DNA from: Eubacterium sp.
GTDB lineage: Bacteria; Bacillota; Clostridia; Lachnospirales; Lachnospiraceae
Direction: 5' to 3'
NCBI GenBank assembly: GCA_017459675.1
Contig: JAFUCM010000001.1
Span: forward strand, 1 to 38,727
DNA: 38,727 nucleotides
A program made the position numbers and the translations under genes. Numbering within the stretch: the stretch's first letter is position 1; each line of letters opens with the position of its first letter. Positions 8,245 to 15,773 of the stretch are shown in pieces. A model generated the notes under the pieces. That model had not been told where the DNA came from, searched no databases, and saw only the letters and a program-made list of their open reading frames with translations.

Positions 8245-9501
8245 GTGAATAAATATAGAGACTATGATAATTACCTGAAAGAGTATCCGGACAGCAAAGG
8301 ATATTTTGGAAAATACGGCGGCAACTATCTGGAGGATCCGGAGCTGATTAAGGCGTTCAATGAGTATGCGGAGGCGTACAATACGATCGCACAGTCCGCA
8401 CAGTTCATCGCAGAGCTGCGCCGCATCCGCAGGGATTTCCAGGGAAGGCCGACACCGGTTTACCACTGTCAGAATCTGTCCAATCTGCTCGGAAGGACGC
8501 AGATTTATCTGAAGCGCGAAGACCTGAACCACACCGGTGCACATAAGCTGAACCATTGCATGGGAGAGGGACTTCTCGCAAAATACATGGGCAAGAAGAA
8601 GCTGATCGCCGAGACCGGCGCGGGCCAGCACGGTGTCGCACTCGCGACTGCAGCTGCATACTTCGGCATGGAATGTGATATCTATATGGGTGAAGTCGAT
8701 ATCGCGAAGCAGGCGCCGAACGTCACCCGCATGAAAATGCTCGGGGCAAATGTCGTACCGGTCAGCTTTGGTCTGAAGACGCTGAAAGAAGCAGTCGACG
8801 CAGCATTTATGGCATACGCGAAAGAATACAAGGACGCGGTTTACTGCATCGGCACAGCTGCAGGCCCGCATCCGTTCCCGCTGATGGTGCGCGACTTCCA
8901 GTTCTGCATCGGCGAAGAGGCAAAATCACAGTTCGTCGAGCAGACAGGACATCTGCCGGACCAGGTTGTTGCCTGCGTCGGCGGCGGTTCCAATTCAATC
9001 GGAATGTTTACGCCGTTCCTGGCGGACCCGGTAGAACTGGTCGGCGTTGAGCCGCTCGGACGCGGCCCGAAGCTCGGCGACCACGCGGCATCCATTACCT
9101 ACGGAACAGAGGGCGTCATGCACGGATTTAACAGCATCATGCTGGCAGATGAAAACGGCGATCCGGCACCGGTTTATTCCAACGCGAGCGGTCTGGATTA
9201 TCCGGCTGCAGGACCGGAGCACTGCATGCTGCATGACATGGGCCGCATCAACTACACGACGATCAGCGACGAAGAGGCCATCGAGGCACTGTTCCTGCTG
9301 TCGCGTCACGAAGGAATCATCCCGGCAATCGAGAGTTCCCACGCACTCGCTTATGCGATCAAGATTGCCCGCACCGGCATGACCGGATCTGTTCTGGTGA
9401 ACCTGTCCGGCCGCGGCGACAAGGATCTTGACTTTGTCGTGGAACACTATGGATACGGTGAGGATTTCCTGAAGAAAATGGAGGAGCGCAGGAATGCTTG
9501 A
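8245..9501 (+). CDS. trpB: Tryptophan synthase beta chain
   Basis: PLP enzyme that joins indole and serine to make tryptophan. The 418-residue frame starts at GTG 8245, because AGAGAGGA (8230-8237) is 7 bases upstream; the upstream in-frame ATG at 8215 lacks a binding site. The PLP-binding sequence [15 protein letters not shown] puts the Schiff-base lysine at about residue 101. Other TrpB blocks are [17 protein letters not shown], the phosphate loop [12 protein letters not shown] and [10 protein letters not shown]. The usual HTGAHKINN is here HTGAHKLNH, a mild variation. No trpA or other trp biosynthesis gene is in the window, so it may act alone on free indole, or trpA may lie elsewhere. trpS lies two genes downstream. 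Confidence 0.92.
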   Translation: MNKYRDYDNYLKEYPDSKGYFGKYGGNYLEDPELIKAFNEYAEAYNTIAQSAQFIAELRRIRRDFQGRPTPVYHCQNLSNLLGRTQIYLKREDLNHTGAHKLNHCMGEGLLAKYMGKKKLIAETGAGQHGVALATAAAYFGMECDIYMGEVDIAKQAPNVTRMKMLGANVVPVSFGLKTLKEAVDAAFMAYAKEYKDAVYCIGTAAGPHPFPLMVRDFQFCIGEEAKSQFVEQTGHLPDQVVACVGGGSNSIGMFTPFLADPVELVGVEPLGRGPKLGDHAASITYGTEGVMHGFNSIMLADENGDPAPVYSNASGLDYPAAGPEHCMLHDMGRINYTTISDEEAIEALFLLSRHEGIIPAIESSHALAYAIKIARTGMTGSVLVNLSGRGDKDLDFVVEHYGYGEDFLKKMEERRNA

Positions 9502-9682
9502 ACTGCTGTTGTCACAGTATGAATTTCAGTTCGGAACGCCGTTTCCACTGGAGAAGTTTACGGATACGACAGAAATCGATTTGATTAATATTCTGTATAA
9601 CTGTGTGCAGAACAACGATCCGGACTACACAAAGCCGGCGGGAGAAAACCGCTTTCCGTACGCACCGGGACAGAAGGGGTAA
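9494..9682 (+). CDS. Hypothetical 62-residue protein coupled to trpB
   Basis: Its ATG (9494) overlaps the end of trpB (TGA at 9499-9501), and GGAGGAG (9480-9486) inside trpB is 7 bases upstream. That arrangement implies translational coupling and supports a real gene. The product starts [20 protein letters not shown] and has no membrane segment or known motif that I recognise. It is soluble and slightly acidic. The coupling suggests production in step with TrpB, but no function can be assigned. Confidence 0.65.
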   Translation: MLELLLSQYEFQFGTPFPLEKFTDTTEIDLINILYNCVQNNDPDYTKPAGENRFPYAPGQKG

Positions 9683-9754
9683 ATAACGGCTCCCGTATGC
9701 GCCGGGCAAAGGGCAAATTCCGGCTTCCGTGTGAGTCATGACAGAAGGGGTAAA
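9669..9754. repeat. 15-bp direct repeat flanking the end of the 62-residue gene
   Basis: GACAGAAGGGGTAAA occurs at 9669-9683 and 9740-9754, a period of 71. The first copy contains the stop codon of the 62-residue gene. The surrounding CCGTANGC-type sequence is also loosely repeated, suggesting an old local duplication. Confidence 0.7.
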
Positions 9755-9783
9755 ACTGCCTGAGCATCTGAGGTAGACTGACT

Positions 9784-11133
9784 ATGCTGGAAAACAAATC
9801 CGTACCGCGGGCGATCGCGCAGTATGCGATCCCCACGATTCTCAGTCAGATTGTAACGCTGGTTTACAATCTGGCTGACACTTTTTTTGTAGGTCATACA
9901 AATAATCCGTCGCAGGTCGCGGCGCTGGCGCTGAGCTTTCCACTGTTCATGTCGATGACGCTGATCGGCAATCTGTTCGGCATCGGGGCCAACAGTCTGA
10001 TGTCCCGGTCGCTCGGTCACAAGGATCCAAAACGGGCATCCGTGACATCGACCTTTGCATTTTACGGGGCACTTGCGATGACAGTCGTCTGGATGATCGT
10101 GCTATCCATTTTCATGCATCCGATCCTGACTGTGATCGGCGCGAAGACGGCAGAGACATATCAGGCCACCGGCGCCTATATCCGCTGGACGGTTGTGATC
10201 GGCGGGCTTCCGACGGTCGCCTCGCTGATGCTCGGCCACCTGTCCCGCGGTGAGGGAAATACAAAGCGCGCCAGTTTCGGCATGGCATTCGGCGGCCTTC
10301 TGAACATCGTGCTGGATCCGGTCTTCGTACAGGGATTCGGCATGGGCGCGGCCGGCGCAGGAATTGCCACGTGCATTTCCAACGCGGCTGCATTCCTGTA
10401 TTTATTTGTCTGTGTAAAACGGGATCCGGATTCTGTCATCCGCCTGTCACCGCGTGCCTTCAAAGTCATTCCATCGATTGCCAGCCAGGTCATTCTGGTC
10501 GGCATGCCGGCGGCAGCAGTCATCGTGCTGGGCTCCTCGGCAAACATTGTGCTGACACATTTCATGTCGGCATACGGAGATGTGCCGGTGGCTGCATTTG
10601 GCGTCGTCCAGAAAATCGGAACGATCACGATGCAGATCACTATCGGCCTGACGCAGGGCATCATGCCGCTGCTCGGTTACTGCTATGGTGCCGGCGACAT
10701 GAAACATGTCAAAGAGATCAACCGCTGGTCGTTCCTGATCCTGGCAGTCTACGCCGCATCCTGCGTGGCGCTGATCGAACTGTTCCCGGGACAGCTGATC
10801 CACCTGTTTATCCACGAGCCGGAAACCGTCACCATCGGAACGGCCTTCCTGAAGCGGTACATCCTGTGCGCATTCGGCATGTGCTTCGTCATGCTGCTCA
10901 ATTCCATGTTTCAGGCAATGGGAAAGTGGCAGCAGTCACTGCTGCTTTCCTTCATCCGGCAGGGCGTTCTGCTGATCCCGCTGCTGACCATACTGAACCG
11001 TGTCATGGGCATGTACGGCCTCGTGTGGTCCCAGCCGATCGCCGATACCTGTGCGCTGGTACTTGGGTTTGTCATGTACGGACTGACGATCTACGGGCGA
11101 AAAACGGATCGGGTGCGGAAAGGCGGCAGGTGA
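9784..11133 (+). CDS. MATE-family multidrug efflux transporter
   Basis: A 449-residue membrane protein with about 12 transmembrane segments, the standard MATE topology and length. These are Na+- or H+-driven exporters of cationic compounds. The N-terminus (RAIAQYAIPTILSQIVTLVY, then NLADTFFVGH) is typical of the DinF/NorM-like Bacillota branch, and the two halves repeat the ATCISN and GLTQGIMPLLGY type motifs. The start ATG at 9784 has GAGGT at 9770-9774. The substrate is unknown. It follows the trpB pair by 101 bp without a terminator, so it may be co-transcribed. Confidence 0.9.
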   Translation: MLENKSVPRAIAQYAIPTILSQIVTLVYNLADTFFVGHTNNPSQVAALALSFPLFMSMTLIGNLFGIGANSLMSRSLGHKDPKRASVTSTFAFYGALAMTVVWMIVLSIFMHPILTVIGAKTAETYQATGAYIRWTVVIGGLPTVASLMLGHLSRGEGNTKRASFGMAFGGLLNIVLDPVFVQGFGMGAAGAGIATCISNAAAFLYLFVCVKRDPDSVIRLSPRAFKVIPSIASQVILVGMPAAAVIVLGSSANIVLTHFMSAYGDVPVAAFGVVQKIGTITMQITIGLTQGIMPLLGYCYGAGDMKHVKEINRWSFLILAVYAASCVALIELFPGQLIHLFIHEPETVTIGTAFLKRYILCAFGMCFVMLLNSMFQAMGKWQQSLLLSFIRQGVLLIPLLTILNRVMGMYGLVWSQPIADTCALVLGFVMYGLTIYGRKTDRVRKGGR

Positions 11134-11134
11134 A

Positions 11135-11177
11135 GACGCACAAGTGCGTCGCGCAGCTCGCGCGATCAGAGATCGCG
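11135..11177. repeat. Three back-to-back hairpins after the MATE gene
   Basis: GACGCAC-AA-GTGCGTC (11135-11150), GCGC-AGCTC-GCGC (11151-11163) and CGCGATC-AGA-GATCGCG (11161-11177). The second and third share four bases, so they are mutually exclusive in part. No T-run follows, so this is not a classical intrinsic terminator; it may stabilise the mRNA end or belong to a dispersed palindrome family. Confidence 0.75.
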
Positions 11178-11194
11178 ATTTACATCATATTTTA

Positions 11195-11223
11195 TTGAAA
11201 TCCCGCCTCTGCCGTGCTACACT
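11195..11223 (+). promoter_or_regulatory. Promoter of trpS
   Basis: TTGAAA (11195-11200), 17-bp spacer ending in TGC (extended -10), TACACT (11218-11223). It is 52 bp before the start codon. There is no room for a T-box leader, so trpS is probably not tRNA-regulated here. Confidence 0.65.
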
Positions 11224-11275
11224 TGAACACAATGAAAAAAATCTATAACTGCGGTTAAGAACAGGAGCAGCAACT

Positions 11276-12280
11276 ATGTTAGATGGAAACAAAGTCCTTT
11301 TTTCGGGCATGCAGGCAACCGGCAATCTGACACTGGGCAATTACCTCGGCGCACTGAAGAACTGGGTTGAACTTAGTACACAGTACATGTGCTTTTACAG
11401 TGTCGTAGATATGCATTCGATCACAGTCCGCCAGGATCCGGCGGAACTCAGAAAGCGCGCACGCCGTCTGATGGCGATCTACATCGCGGCAGGCATTGAT
11501 CCGGAAAAAGCGTGTCTGTATTATCAGTCCCATGTAACAGGCCACGCCGAACTTGCGTGGATTCTGGACTGCTTCACATACATGGGCGAGTTGAACCGCA
11601 TGACACAGTTCAAGGACAAATCCGCAAAGCATGCGGACAACATCAATGCGGGACTCTTTACCTATCCGGTTCTGATGGCAGCTGATATTCTGCTGTATCA
11701 GGCAGATGTCGTTCCGGTCGGCATTGACCAGAAGCAGCATCTGGAGCTGACCCGTGACCTGGCAATTCGCTTCAATAATATTTACGGCGACGTCTTCACC
11801 GTTCCGGAAGCCTATATTCCGAAGGTCGGCGCGAAGATCATGAGCCTGCAGGATCCGACCAAGAAAATGTCCAAGTCCGATGAAAATCCGAACGCCAGCA
11901 TTTATCTGATGGATGACGCAGACACTGTCGCGCGCAAATGCAAGCGTGCCGTCACGGACTCAGAGGGCATCATCGCGTACCGCGAAGAGCAGCCGGGCGT
12001 CAGCAATCTGCTGGATATCTACAGCGCATGCGTCGGCAAGACACCGGAAGAAGCCGTGAAGGAATTTGAGGGACAGGGCTACGGCGCGTTGAAGACAGCC
12101 GTGGCAGAATCCGTCAACGCGATCCTCACACCGCTGCAGACCCGCGTCGCCGAGATCGAGAAGGACAAAGACTGGCTCGATCAGCGTATCAAAGAAAATG
12201 CCGAGAAGGCAACTTACTATTCGACCAAGACCCTGCGCAAGGTGCAGAAGAAGGTCGGCTTCCCGGTGCGTCCGCGGTAA
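11276..12280 (+). CDS. trpS: Tryptophanyl-tRNA synthetase
   Basis: Class I aminoacyl-tRNA synthetase that charges tRNA-Trp. At 334 residues it has the normal bacterial length. The HIGH-like motif is in MQATGNLTLGNYLGALKNW (residues about 10-28), and the KMSKS motif is KKMSKSDEN (about 199-207). The Rossmann and tryptophan-pocket regions include FYSVVDMHSIT, MAADILLYQADVVPVGIDQK and HLELTRDLA. AGGAGC lies upstream of the ATG at 11276. The C-terminus ends QKKVGFPVRPR, and an almost identical coding stretch recurs immediately after the stop codon in another frame. A strong terminator follows. Confidence 0.96.
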   Translation: MLDGNKVLFSGMQATGNLTLGNYLGALKNWVELSTQYMCFYSVVDMHSITVRQDPAELRKRARRLMAIYIAAGIDPEKACLYYQSHVTGHAELAWILDCFTYMGELNRMTQFKDKSAKHADNINAGLFTYPVLMAADILLYQADVVPVGIDQKQHLELTRDLAIRFNNIYGDVFTVPEAYIPKVGAKIMSLQDPTKKMSKSDENPNASIYLMDDADTVARKCKRAVTDSEGIIAYREEQPGVSNLLDIYSACVGKTPEEAVKEFEGQGYGALKTAVAESVNAILTPLQTRVAEIEKDKDWLDQRIKENAEKATYYSTKTLRKVQKKVGFPVRPR

Positions 12281-12318
12281 GGCAGAAGAAAGTCAAATTC
12301 CCGGTACGGCCGCGATAA
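12245..12318 (+). repeat. Tandem duplication of the trpS tail beyond its stop codon
   Basis: The last 12 codons of trpS (12245-12280, QKKVGFPVRPR-stop) are followed at 12283-12318 by a second block that reads QKKVKFPVRPR-stop. It is 38 bp on and in a different frame. Most of the differences are at synonymous third positions. A shorter third trace (ACAGAAGAAAAT) follows near 12320. Confidence 0.9.
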
Positions 12319-12349
12319 GACAGAAGAAAATAGAAGAATAAACAGAAGA

Positions 12350-12407
12350 GGCATCTTTCGCCCCGGTTTGGCACTGACACGTGCCGGCGGGCGGAAGGTG
12401 CCTTTTT
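12350..12407 (+). terminator. Rho-independent terminator of trpS
   Basis: A 14-bp stem (GGCATCTTTCGCCC 12350-12363 with GGGCGGAAGGTGCC 12389-12402, two G-U pairs) encloses a second hairpin GGCAC/GTGCC. TTTTT follows at 12403-12407. Confidence 0.9.
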
Positions 12408-12446
12408 ACGATGCCTGACTTCTAAAAACCCGGTCTCGATTCATCA

Positions 12447-12475
12447 TTGACAAGGAACAAATATCCTTGTAATAT
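12447..12475 (+). promoter_or_regulatory. Consensus promoter of the Uma2 gene with an operator-like palindrome in the spacer
   Basis: TTGACA (12447-12452), 17-bp spacer, TAATAT (12470-12475). The spacer is bounded by an inverted repeat CAAGGA (12451-12456) and TCCTTG (12464-12469). A dyad between -35 and -10 is where a repressor would block RNA polymerase. It lies 63 bp before the start codon. Confidence 0.75.
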
Positions 12476-12537
12476 AAATTATGTAAATGTACCATAGGAT
12501 AATCCAACGGGTAGGAATTAAAAAAAGGGGGAACCGT

Positions 12538-13890
12538 ATGATGAAGAAAACGAATGAAAGCATAAACATACCCGAAGATGACGATTACACACTTCAGCCG
12601 ATCCTGAAGTCTCCGGAGTTTCCGCGGCAGGGTGAATATACCGTTGAAGATTACCGGGCACTGCCGGACGACGGCAGACGGTTTGAACTGATTGACGGGT
12701 ATCTGATCGAGATAGAAGCGCCTTACTGGGTCCATCAGGAGGTACAGATGCAGTTGGTCATGCAGCTCTTAGAATGCCTGAAACAGTCAGACCATGACTG
12801 CGAAATATTTGTCGCACCGCTGGACGTGCGGATCGACGAGGATGACAGGACAGTTGTTGAGCCGGATATCATTGTGCTCTGTAATTACGACAAGCCAAGG
12901 GATCACGATGTCATGGGCGCGCCGGATTTTGTGATTGAGATTCTGTCAGAATCGAACCGCGCCCACGATCTGATCCGGAAGTACCGCAAATACAAAAACG
13001 CCGGCGTGCGGGAGTACTGGATTGTTGACCCGCGGGACAGGGTTGTGCGTGTGCATTATTTTGAAAAAGATGAACCGGAAGAAGTCTATCCATTTGATGC
13101 AATTGTAGAAATCCGGATTTCGGAGAGAAAATGTAAGATTGACTTTGCGGTGATCAACCGGAAGCTGGAGCAGTATCAGAGCGGACGAAGAAAATACGGG
13201 AAATATCCGCAGCTGACGCCCGACAGATCGATCATCCTGCGTGAATCGCTGGCAGCTTACGGAACCAGCTTGGATGTCGATGATGATTACACGCTGAAAC
13301 CCGTTCCGCGTACAGCAGAATTTCCCCGTCAGGGAACGTATACCATAGAAGATTATATGAATCTGCCGGATGACGGCAGGCGTTTTGAACTGATCGACGG
13401 GTACCTGATCGAGATGAACAGCCCGACAGAACTGCACCAGACGATCCTCGCAGAATTATCTTACCAGATTTACACATGTATCAAACAAAAGAATCGCAAA
13501 CACTGCAAATTGCTCTTTGCCCCCTTTGATGTGCGGCTGGACATGGACAACCGCACGATGGTGCAGCCGGATCTGCTTGTTGTCTGCGGCGAGAAAGCTG
13601 TCAATATGCATGCGGGTGAGGGTGCGCCGGATTTTGTAATCGAGATCCTGTCGGATTCCAACCGCGCCCACGACCTGGTCCGGAAGTATCGCAAATACAA
13701 AAATGCCGGCGTGCGGGAGTACTGGATTGTCGATCCGAAGTTCCGATTGGTGCGTGTGTTCTGCTTTGAAAAGGGCGGTTCGGAGCAGGTATATCCGTTT
13801 GACGGTGAGATCCCGGTCGGCCTTTCCGAAGGATCTTGCAGTGTGGATTTTTCAGCGGTTTATGAGGCGATTCGGAACTATTATGAATAA
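12538..13890 (+). CDS. Two tandem Uma2-family (PD-(D/E)XK) nuclease domains in one protein
   Basis: A 450-residue protein; Uma2 (DUF820) proteins normally have one domain of about 190 residues. Domain 1 (about 15-215) and domain 2 (about 245-448) repeat the same order: DDYTL, FPRQG.YT.EDY, LPDDGRRFELIDGYLIE, PD(I/L)(I/L)V, APDFVIEILS(E/D)SNRAHDL, RKYRKYKNAGVREYWIVDP and YPFD. Each copy keeps the PD, the E of VIEIL and a following K, so both active sites look intact. The start is ATG 12538 or 12541, set by GGGGGAA at 12527-12533; a longer opening at 12487 has no binding site. Uma2 proteins are annotated as putative endonucleases, but their biological role is unsettled. It is monocistronic, with its own promoter and no partner gene. 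Confidence 0.88.
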   Translation: MMKKTNESINIPEDDDYTLQPILKSPEFPRQGEYTVEDYRALPDDGRRFELIDGYLIEIEAPYWVHQEVQMQLVMQLLECLKQSDHDCEIFVAPLDVRIDEDDRTVVEPDIIVLCNYDKPRDHDVMGAPDFVIEILSESNRAHDLIRKYRKYKNAGVREYWIVDPRDRVVRVHYFEKDEPEEVYPFDAIVEIRISERKCKIDFAVINRKLEQYQSGRRKYGKYPQLTPDRSIILRESLAAYGTSLDVDDDYTLKPVPRTAEFPRQGTYTIEDYMNLPDDGRRFELIDGYLIEMNSPTELHQTILAELSYQIYTCIKQKNRKHCKLLFAPFDVRLDMDNRTMVQPDLLVVCGEKAVNMHAGEGAPDFVIEILSDSNRAHDLVRKYRKYKNAGVREYWIVDPKFRLVRVFCFEKGGSEQVYPFDGEIPVGLSEGSCSVDFSAVYEAIRNYYE

Positions 13891-13902
13891 ACAGAGAGTA
13901 TA

Positions 13903-13946
13903 GGCCGGAAATGTATACGGTCTGTTGGCCGGAAATGTATACAGTC
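13903..13946. repeat. Two 20-bp direct repeats after the Uma2 gene
   Basis: GGCCGGAAATGTATACGGTC (13903-13922) and GGCCGGAAATGTATACAGTC (13927-13946), one mismatch, period 24. They lie just after the stop codon. Neither copy is followed by a T-run. The rest of the 13947-14004 gap shows nothing clear. Confidence 0.85.
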
Positions 13947-14004
13947 GGGAAAGCAAGACGAAAACGGTGATAAAATGCGGATGAAATGCCTGTCCGCCGC
14001 TGTG

Positions 14005-14033
14005 TTGTTCAAATATTTCTGATGTGCTATACT
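14005..14033 (+). promoter_or_regulatory. Promoter of the lactonase-family gene
   Basis: TTGTTC (14005-14010), 17-bp spacer ending in TGC, TATACT (14028-14033). The extended -10 matches the TGC-TATAAT form seen at trpB and at 19400-19408. Confidence 0.6.
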
Positions 14034-14066
14034 GAGGATTAACTGAACCAATGAATCGGGTTGCTG

Positions 14067-14138
14067 ACACAAGTCAGGAAGTATTTCACCAGAACAATCC
14101 GAACATAAGTCAGGCAATATTTATACAGAACCATTCGA
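14067..14138. repeat. Diverged 36-bp tandem repeat in the lactonase leader
   Basis: Copies 14067-14102 and 14103-14138 match at 28 of 36 positions, sharing AAGTCAGG, TATTT, CAGAAC and TCGA. They lie between the promoter and the ribosome binding site, so they are part of the 5' untranslated region. Confidence 0.75.
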
Positions 14139-14156
14139 AAGGAAGAGGAAGAAACC

Positions 14157-15209
14157 ATGGCCGGAAAATATGTCGCTTACGCGGGAACCTATACGCTCGG
14201 CAGCAGTGTCGGCATTCATCTCTATGACGTTGATATCAACGAAGGAACACTGACGGAACGCAAGGTCTTTCCGGTAAATAATTCCTCGCATCTGTGTCTG
14301 TCGAAGAACGGAAAATACCTGTATTCCATCGCCGACGAAGGCGTGGCTGTGTTCGCGATCCAGCCGGACGGTGATCTGATCAAGATCAATCAGATCGAGC
14401 TGACCGGTATGCGCGGCTGCCATCTGTCAGTCGATAAAACAGGTAAATATCTGTTTGTGGCGGGTTACCACGACGGCAAGGTGACGCTGATTCACACGCA
14501 CCACGACGGCCGCCTCGGCTCCGAGTGGGACGGCGTCTTCCACCGCGGCCTGGGAACCGTCACGGAGCGCAACTTCCGTCCGCACGTTTCCTGCGTCATG
14601 CCGACACGCGACGGAAAATATGCCTGTGCGGTGGACAACGGAATTGACCAGGTCAAGATCTACCGTGTCACGGAAAAAGGCAAACTGGAATTGGCGGATA
14701 TTCTCCGGTGCCAGCTCGGCTCTGCGCCGCGCATGATGCGGTTCAGTCCGGACGGCCGCTTTGCCTATCTGATCTGCGAGCTGCAGAATGTGGTGCAGGT
14801 TCTGGCCTATCATCCCGAACGGACCGATGATATTTTCGAAGAAATTCAGACCATCAGCACGGTTAAGAAGACCAATGACCGCGAACATGACGCAACCTCT
14901 GCACTGTGCTTTGCAAAGGACGGAAGATATCTCTTTGTCTCAGTCGCCGGCGACAATGTTGCCACGATGTTCAAGGTGAACCCGGAGACAGGACTGCTGA
15001 CAAGAGAATTTACACTGCCGATCAGCGGCAACTATCCGAAGGACATCCGGCCGTTCCCGGGCGGTGAGTTCCTGGCATCAGTCAATCATGAATCCGGATC
15101 GATCACGACATTCCGCATCGATTACGAGAAAAAACTGATCGTCATGAAGGGAAAACCGGTGCGTCTGGATACACCGAACTGCATTGTATTTACAGAAGTA
15201 GAGGGATGA
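14157..15209 (+). CDS. Lactonase-family seven-bladed beta-propeller protein (6-phosphogluconolactonase-like)
   Basis: A 350-residue protein of the Pfam lactonase family (PF10282), the fold of E. coli YbhE/Pgl, which hydrolyses 6-phosphogluconolactone in the pentose phosphate pathway. Repeated blade-type blocks are visible: YVAYAGTYT, HLCLSKNGKYLYSIAD, HLSVDKTGKYLFVAGYHDGKV, RPHVSCVMPTRDGKYACAVDNG, MMRFSPDGRFAYLICEL, ALCFAKDGRYLFVSVAGDNV and NYPKDIRPFPGGEFLASVNHESGSI. The length matches the family. The exact lactone is not certain because the family includes muconate-lactonizing relatives. GAAAGGAAGAGGAAG precedes the ATG. It is a single-gene unit with its own promoter and terminator. Confidence 0.88.
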   Translation: MAGKYVAYAGTYTLGSSVGIHLYDVDINEGTLTERKVFPVNNSSHLCLSKNGKYLYSIADEGVAVFAIQPDGDLIKINQIELTGMRGCHLSVDKTGKYLFVAGYHDGKVTLIHTHHDGRLGSEWDGVFHRGLGTVTERNFRPHVSCVMPTRDGKYACAVDNGIDQVKIYRVTEKGKLELADILRCQLGSAPRMMRFSPDGRFAYLICELQNVVQVLAYHPERTDDIFEEIQTISTVKKTNDREHDATSALCFAKDGRYLFVSVAGDNVATMFKVNPETGLLTREFTLPISGNYPKDIRPFPGGEFLASVNHESGSITTFRIDYEKKLIVMKGKPVRLDTPNCIVFTEVEG

Positions 15210-15225
15210 ACCGCAAGATTCAAAG

Positions 15226-15262
15226 AAATTGGTTGTTTTTTTCATGAAACAACCAATTTTTT
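15226..15262 (+). terminator. Rho-independent terminator after the lactonase gene
   Basis: A perfect 13-bp stem, AAATTGGTTGTTT (15226-15238) with AAACAACCAATTT (15247-15259), ending in TTTTTT (15257-15262). Confidence 0.9.
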
Positions 15263-15283
15263 ATGCGCATTTGTGTAATTTAA

Positions 15284-15773
15284 TGGTATACTGATCATAC
15301 TAGGGTCAAAAGCTGGGTTCACGCTGCAGTTCACCTGCAAATGTGCGCGCAGATGCTGATCCTGATCACATTCATCTATGACACTGCCGGATTTATGGCA
15401 GTATGCATAGCGAACGCTTTGCTGCCGGACAATCCGTACACCACGGCAGACGGCAAATGTATTTAGCCTGACCGCCGCTCAAATGACATCAGGGCATGAC
15501 ATCTTCAGGGAGCGGCTTTCAGTGCGGGTTAATCTACCGTTGGAATCCAGACATTTTACAGTCATTCCGGCTGGTCTGGGTTCCGCGGCCTGACTCGCTG
15601 CGAAAACGAATTTCGACAGAAAATGATTTTTTGCGCAGGCAAGAAGAAATTCGACAGAAAATGTTTTTTACTCAGGCATGAAGACAGAAACCGGCGACGG
15701 AGGGTGCACAGGCGGCCGGACAGACCGCGCAGCGCAGCACAACAATAACCAGTAGTGATAAGGAGGAAACACG
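15284..15773 (+). promoter_or_regulatory. nifJ promoter and long gene-free leader, possibly structured RNA
   Basis: An extended -10 element TGG-TATACT (15284-15292) points to a start near 15299. That would give an untranslated leader of about 475 nt ahead of nifJ. Hairpins seen by eye are CTGCC-GGATTTAT-GGCAG near 15382-15399, TTTGC.TGCCG/CGGCA...GCAAA near 15418-15459, and GCCGCTC/GAGCGGC near 15474-15525 followed by TTT. No known riboswitch, 6S, tmRNA, RNase P or SRP signature was recognised. A 61-codon open frame at 15496-15681 has no ribosome binding site and I do not call it. The last hairpin could end a separate small RNA. Confidence 0.45.
15612..15683. repeat. Two ~35-bp direct repeats upstream of nifJ
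   Basis: TTCGACAGAAAATG then a T-run then CAGGCAAGAAG at 15612-15646, repeated with changes at 15650-15683; the period is 38 bp. They fall about 90-160 bp before the nifJ start codon. Confidence 0.85.

Noticed and set aside
8067-8252. 61-codon plus-strand frame before trpB
   Set aside because: It spans the trpB promoter and overlaps the trpB start; no binding site.
11232-11258. Eight-codon frame MKKIYNCG before trpS as a leader peptide
   Set aside because: It has no tryptophan codons, no ribosome binding site and no following terminator, so attenuation is not supported.
15300-15480. 6S RNA, SRP RNA or a known riboswitch in the nifJ leader
   Set aside because: None of the conserved sequence cores I know for these RNAs could be found, and the ends do not pair in a convincing way.
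15496-15681. 61-codon open frame in the nifJ leader
   Set aside because: No ribosome binding site, it overlaps the direct repeats, and the translation looks random.
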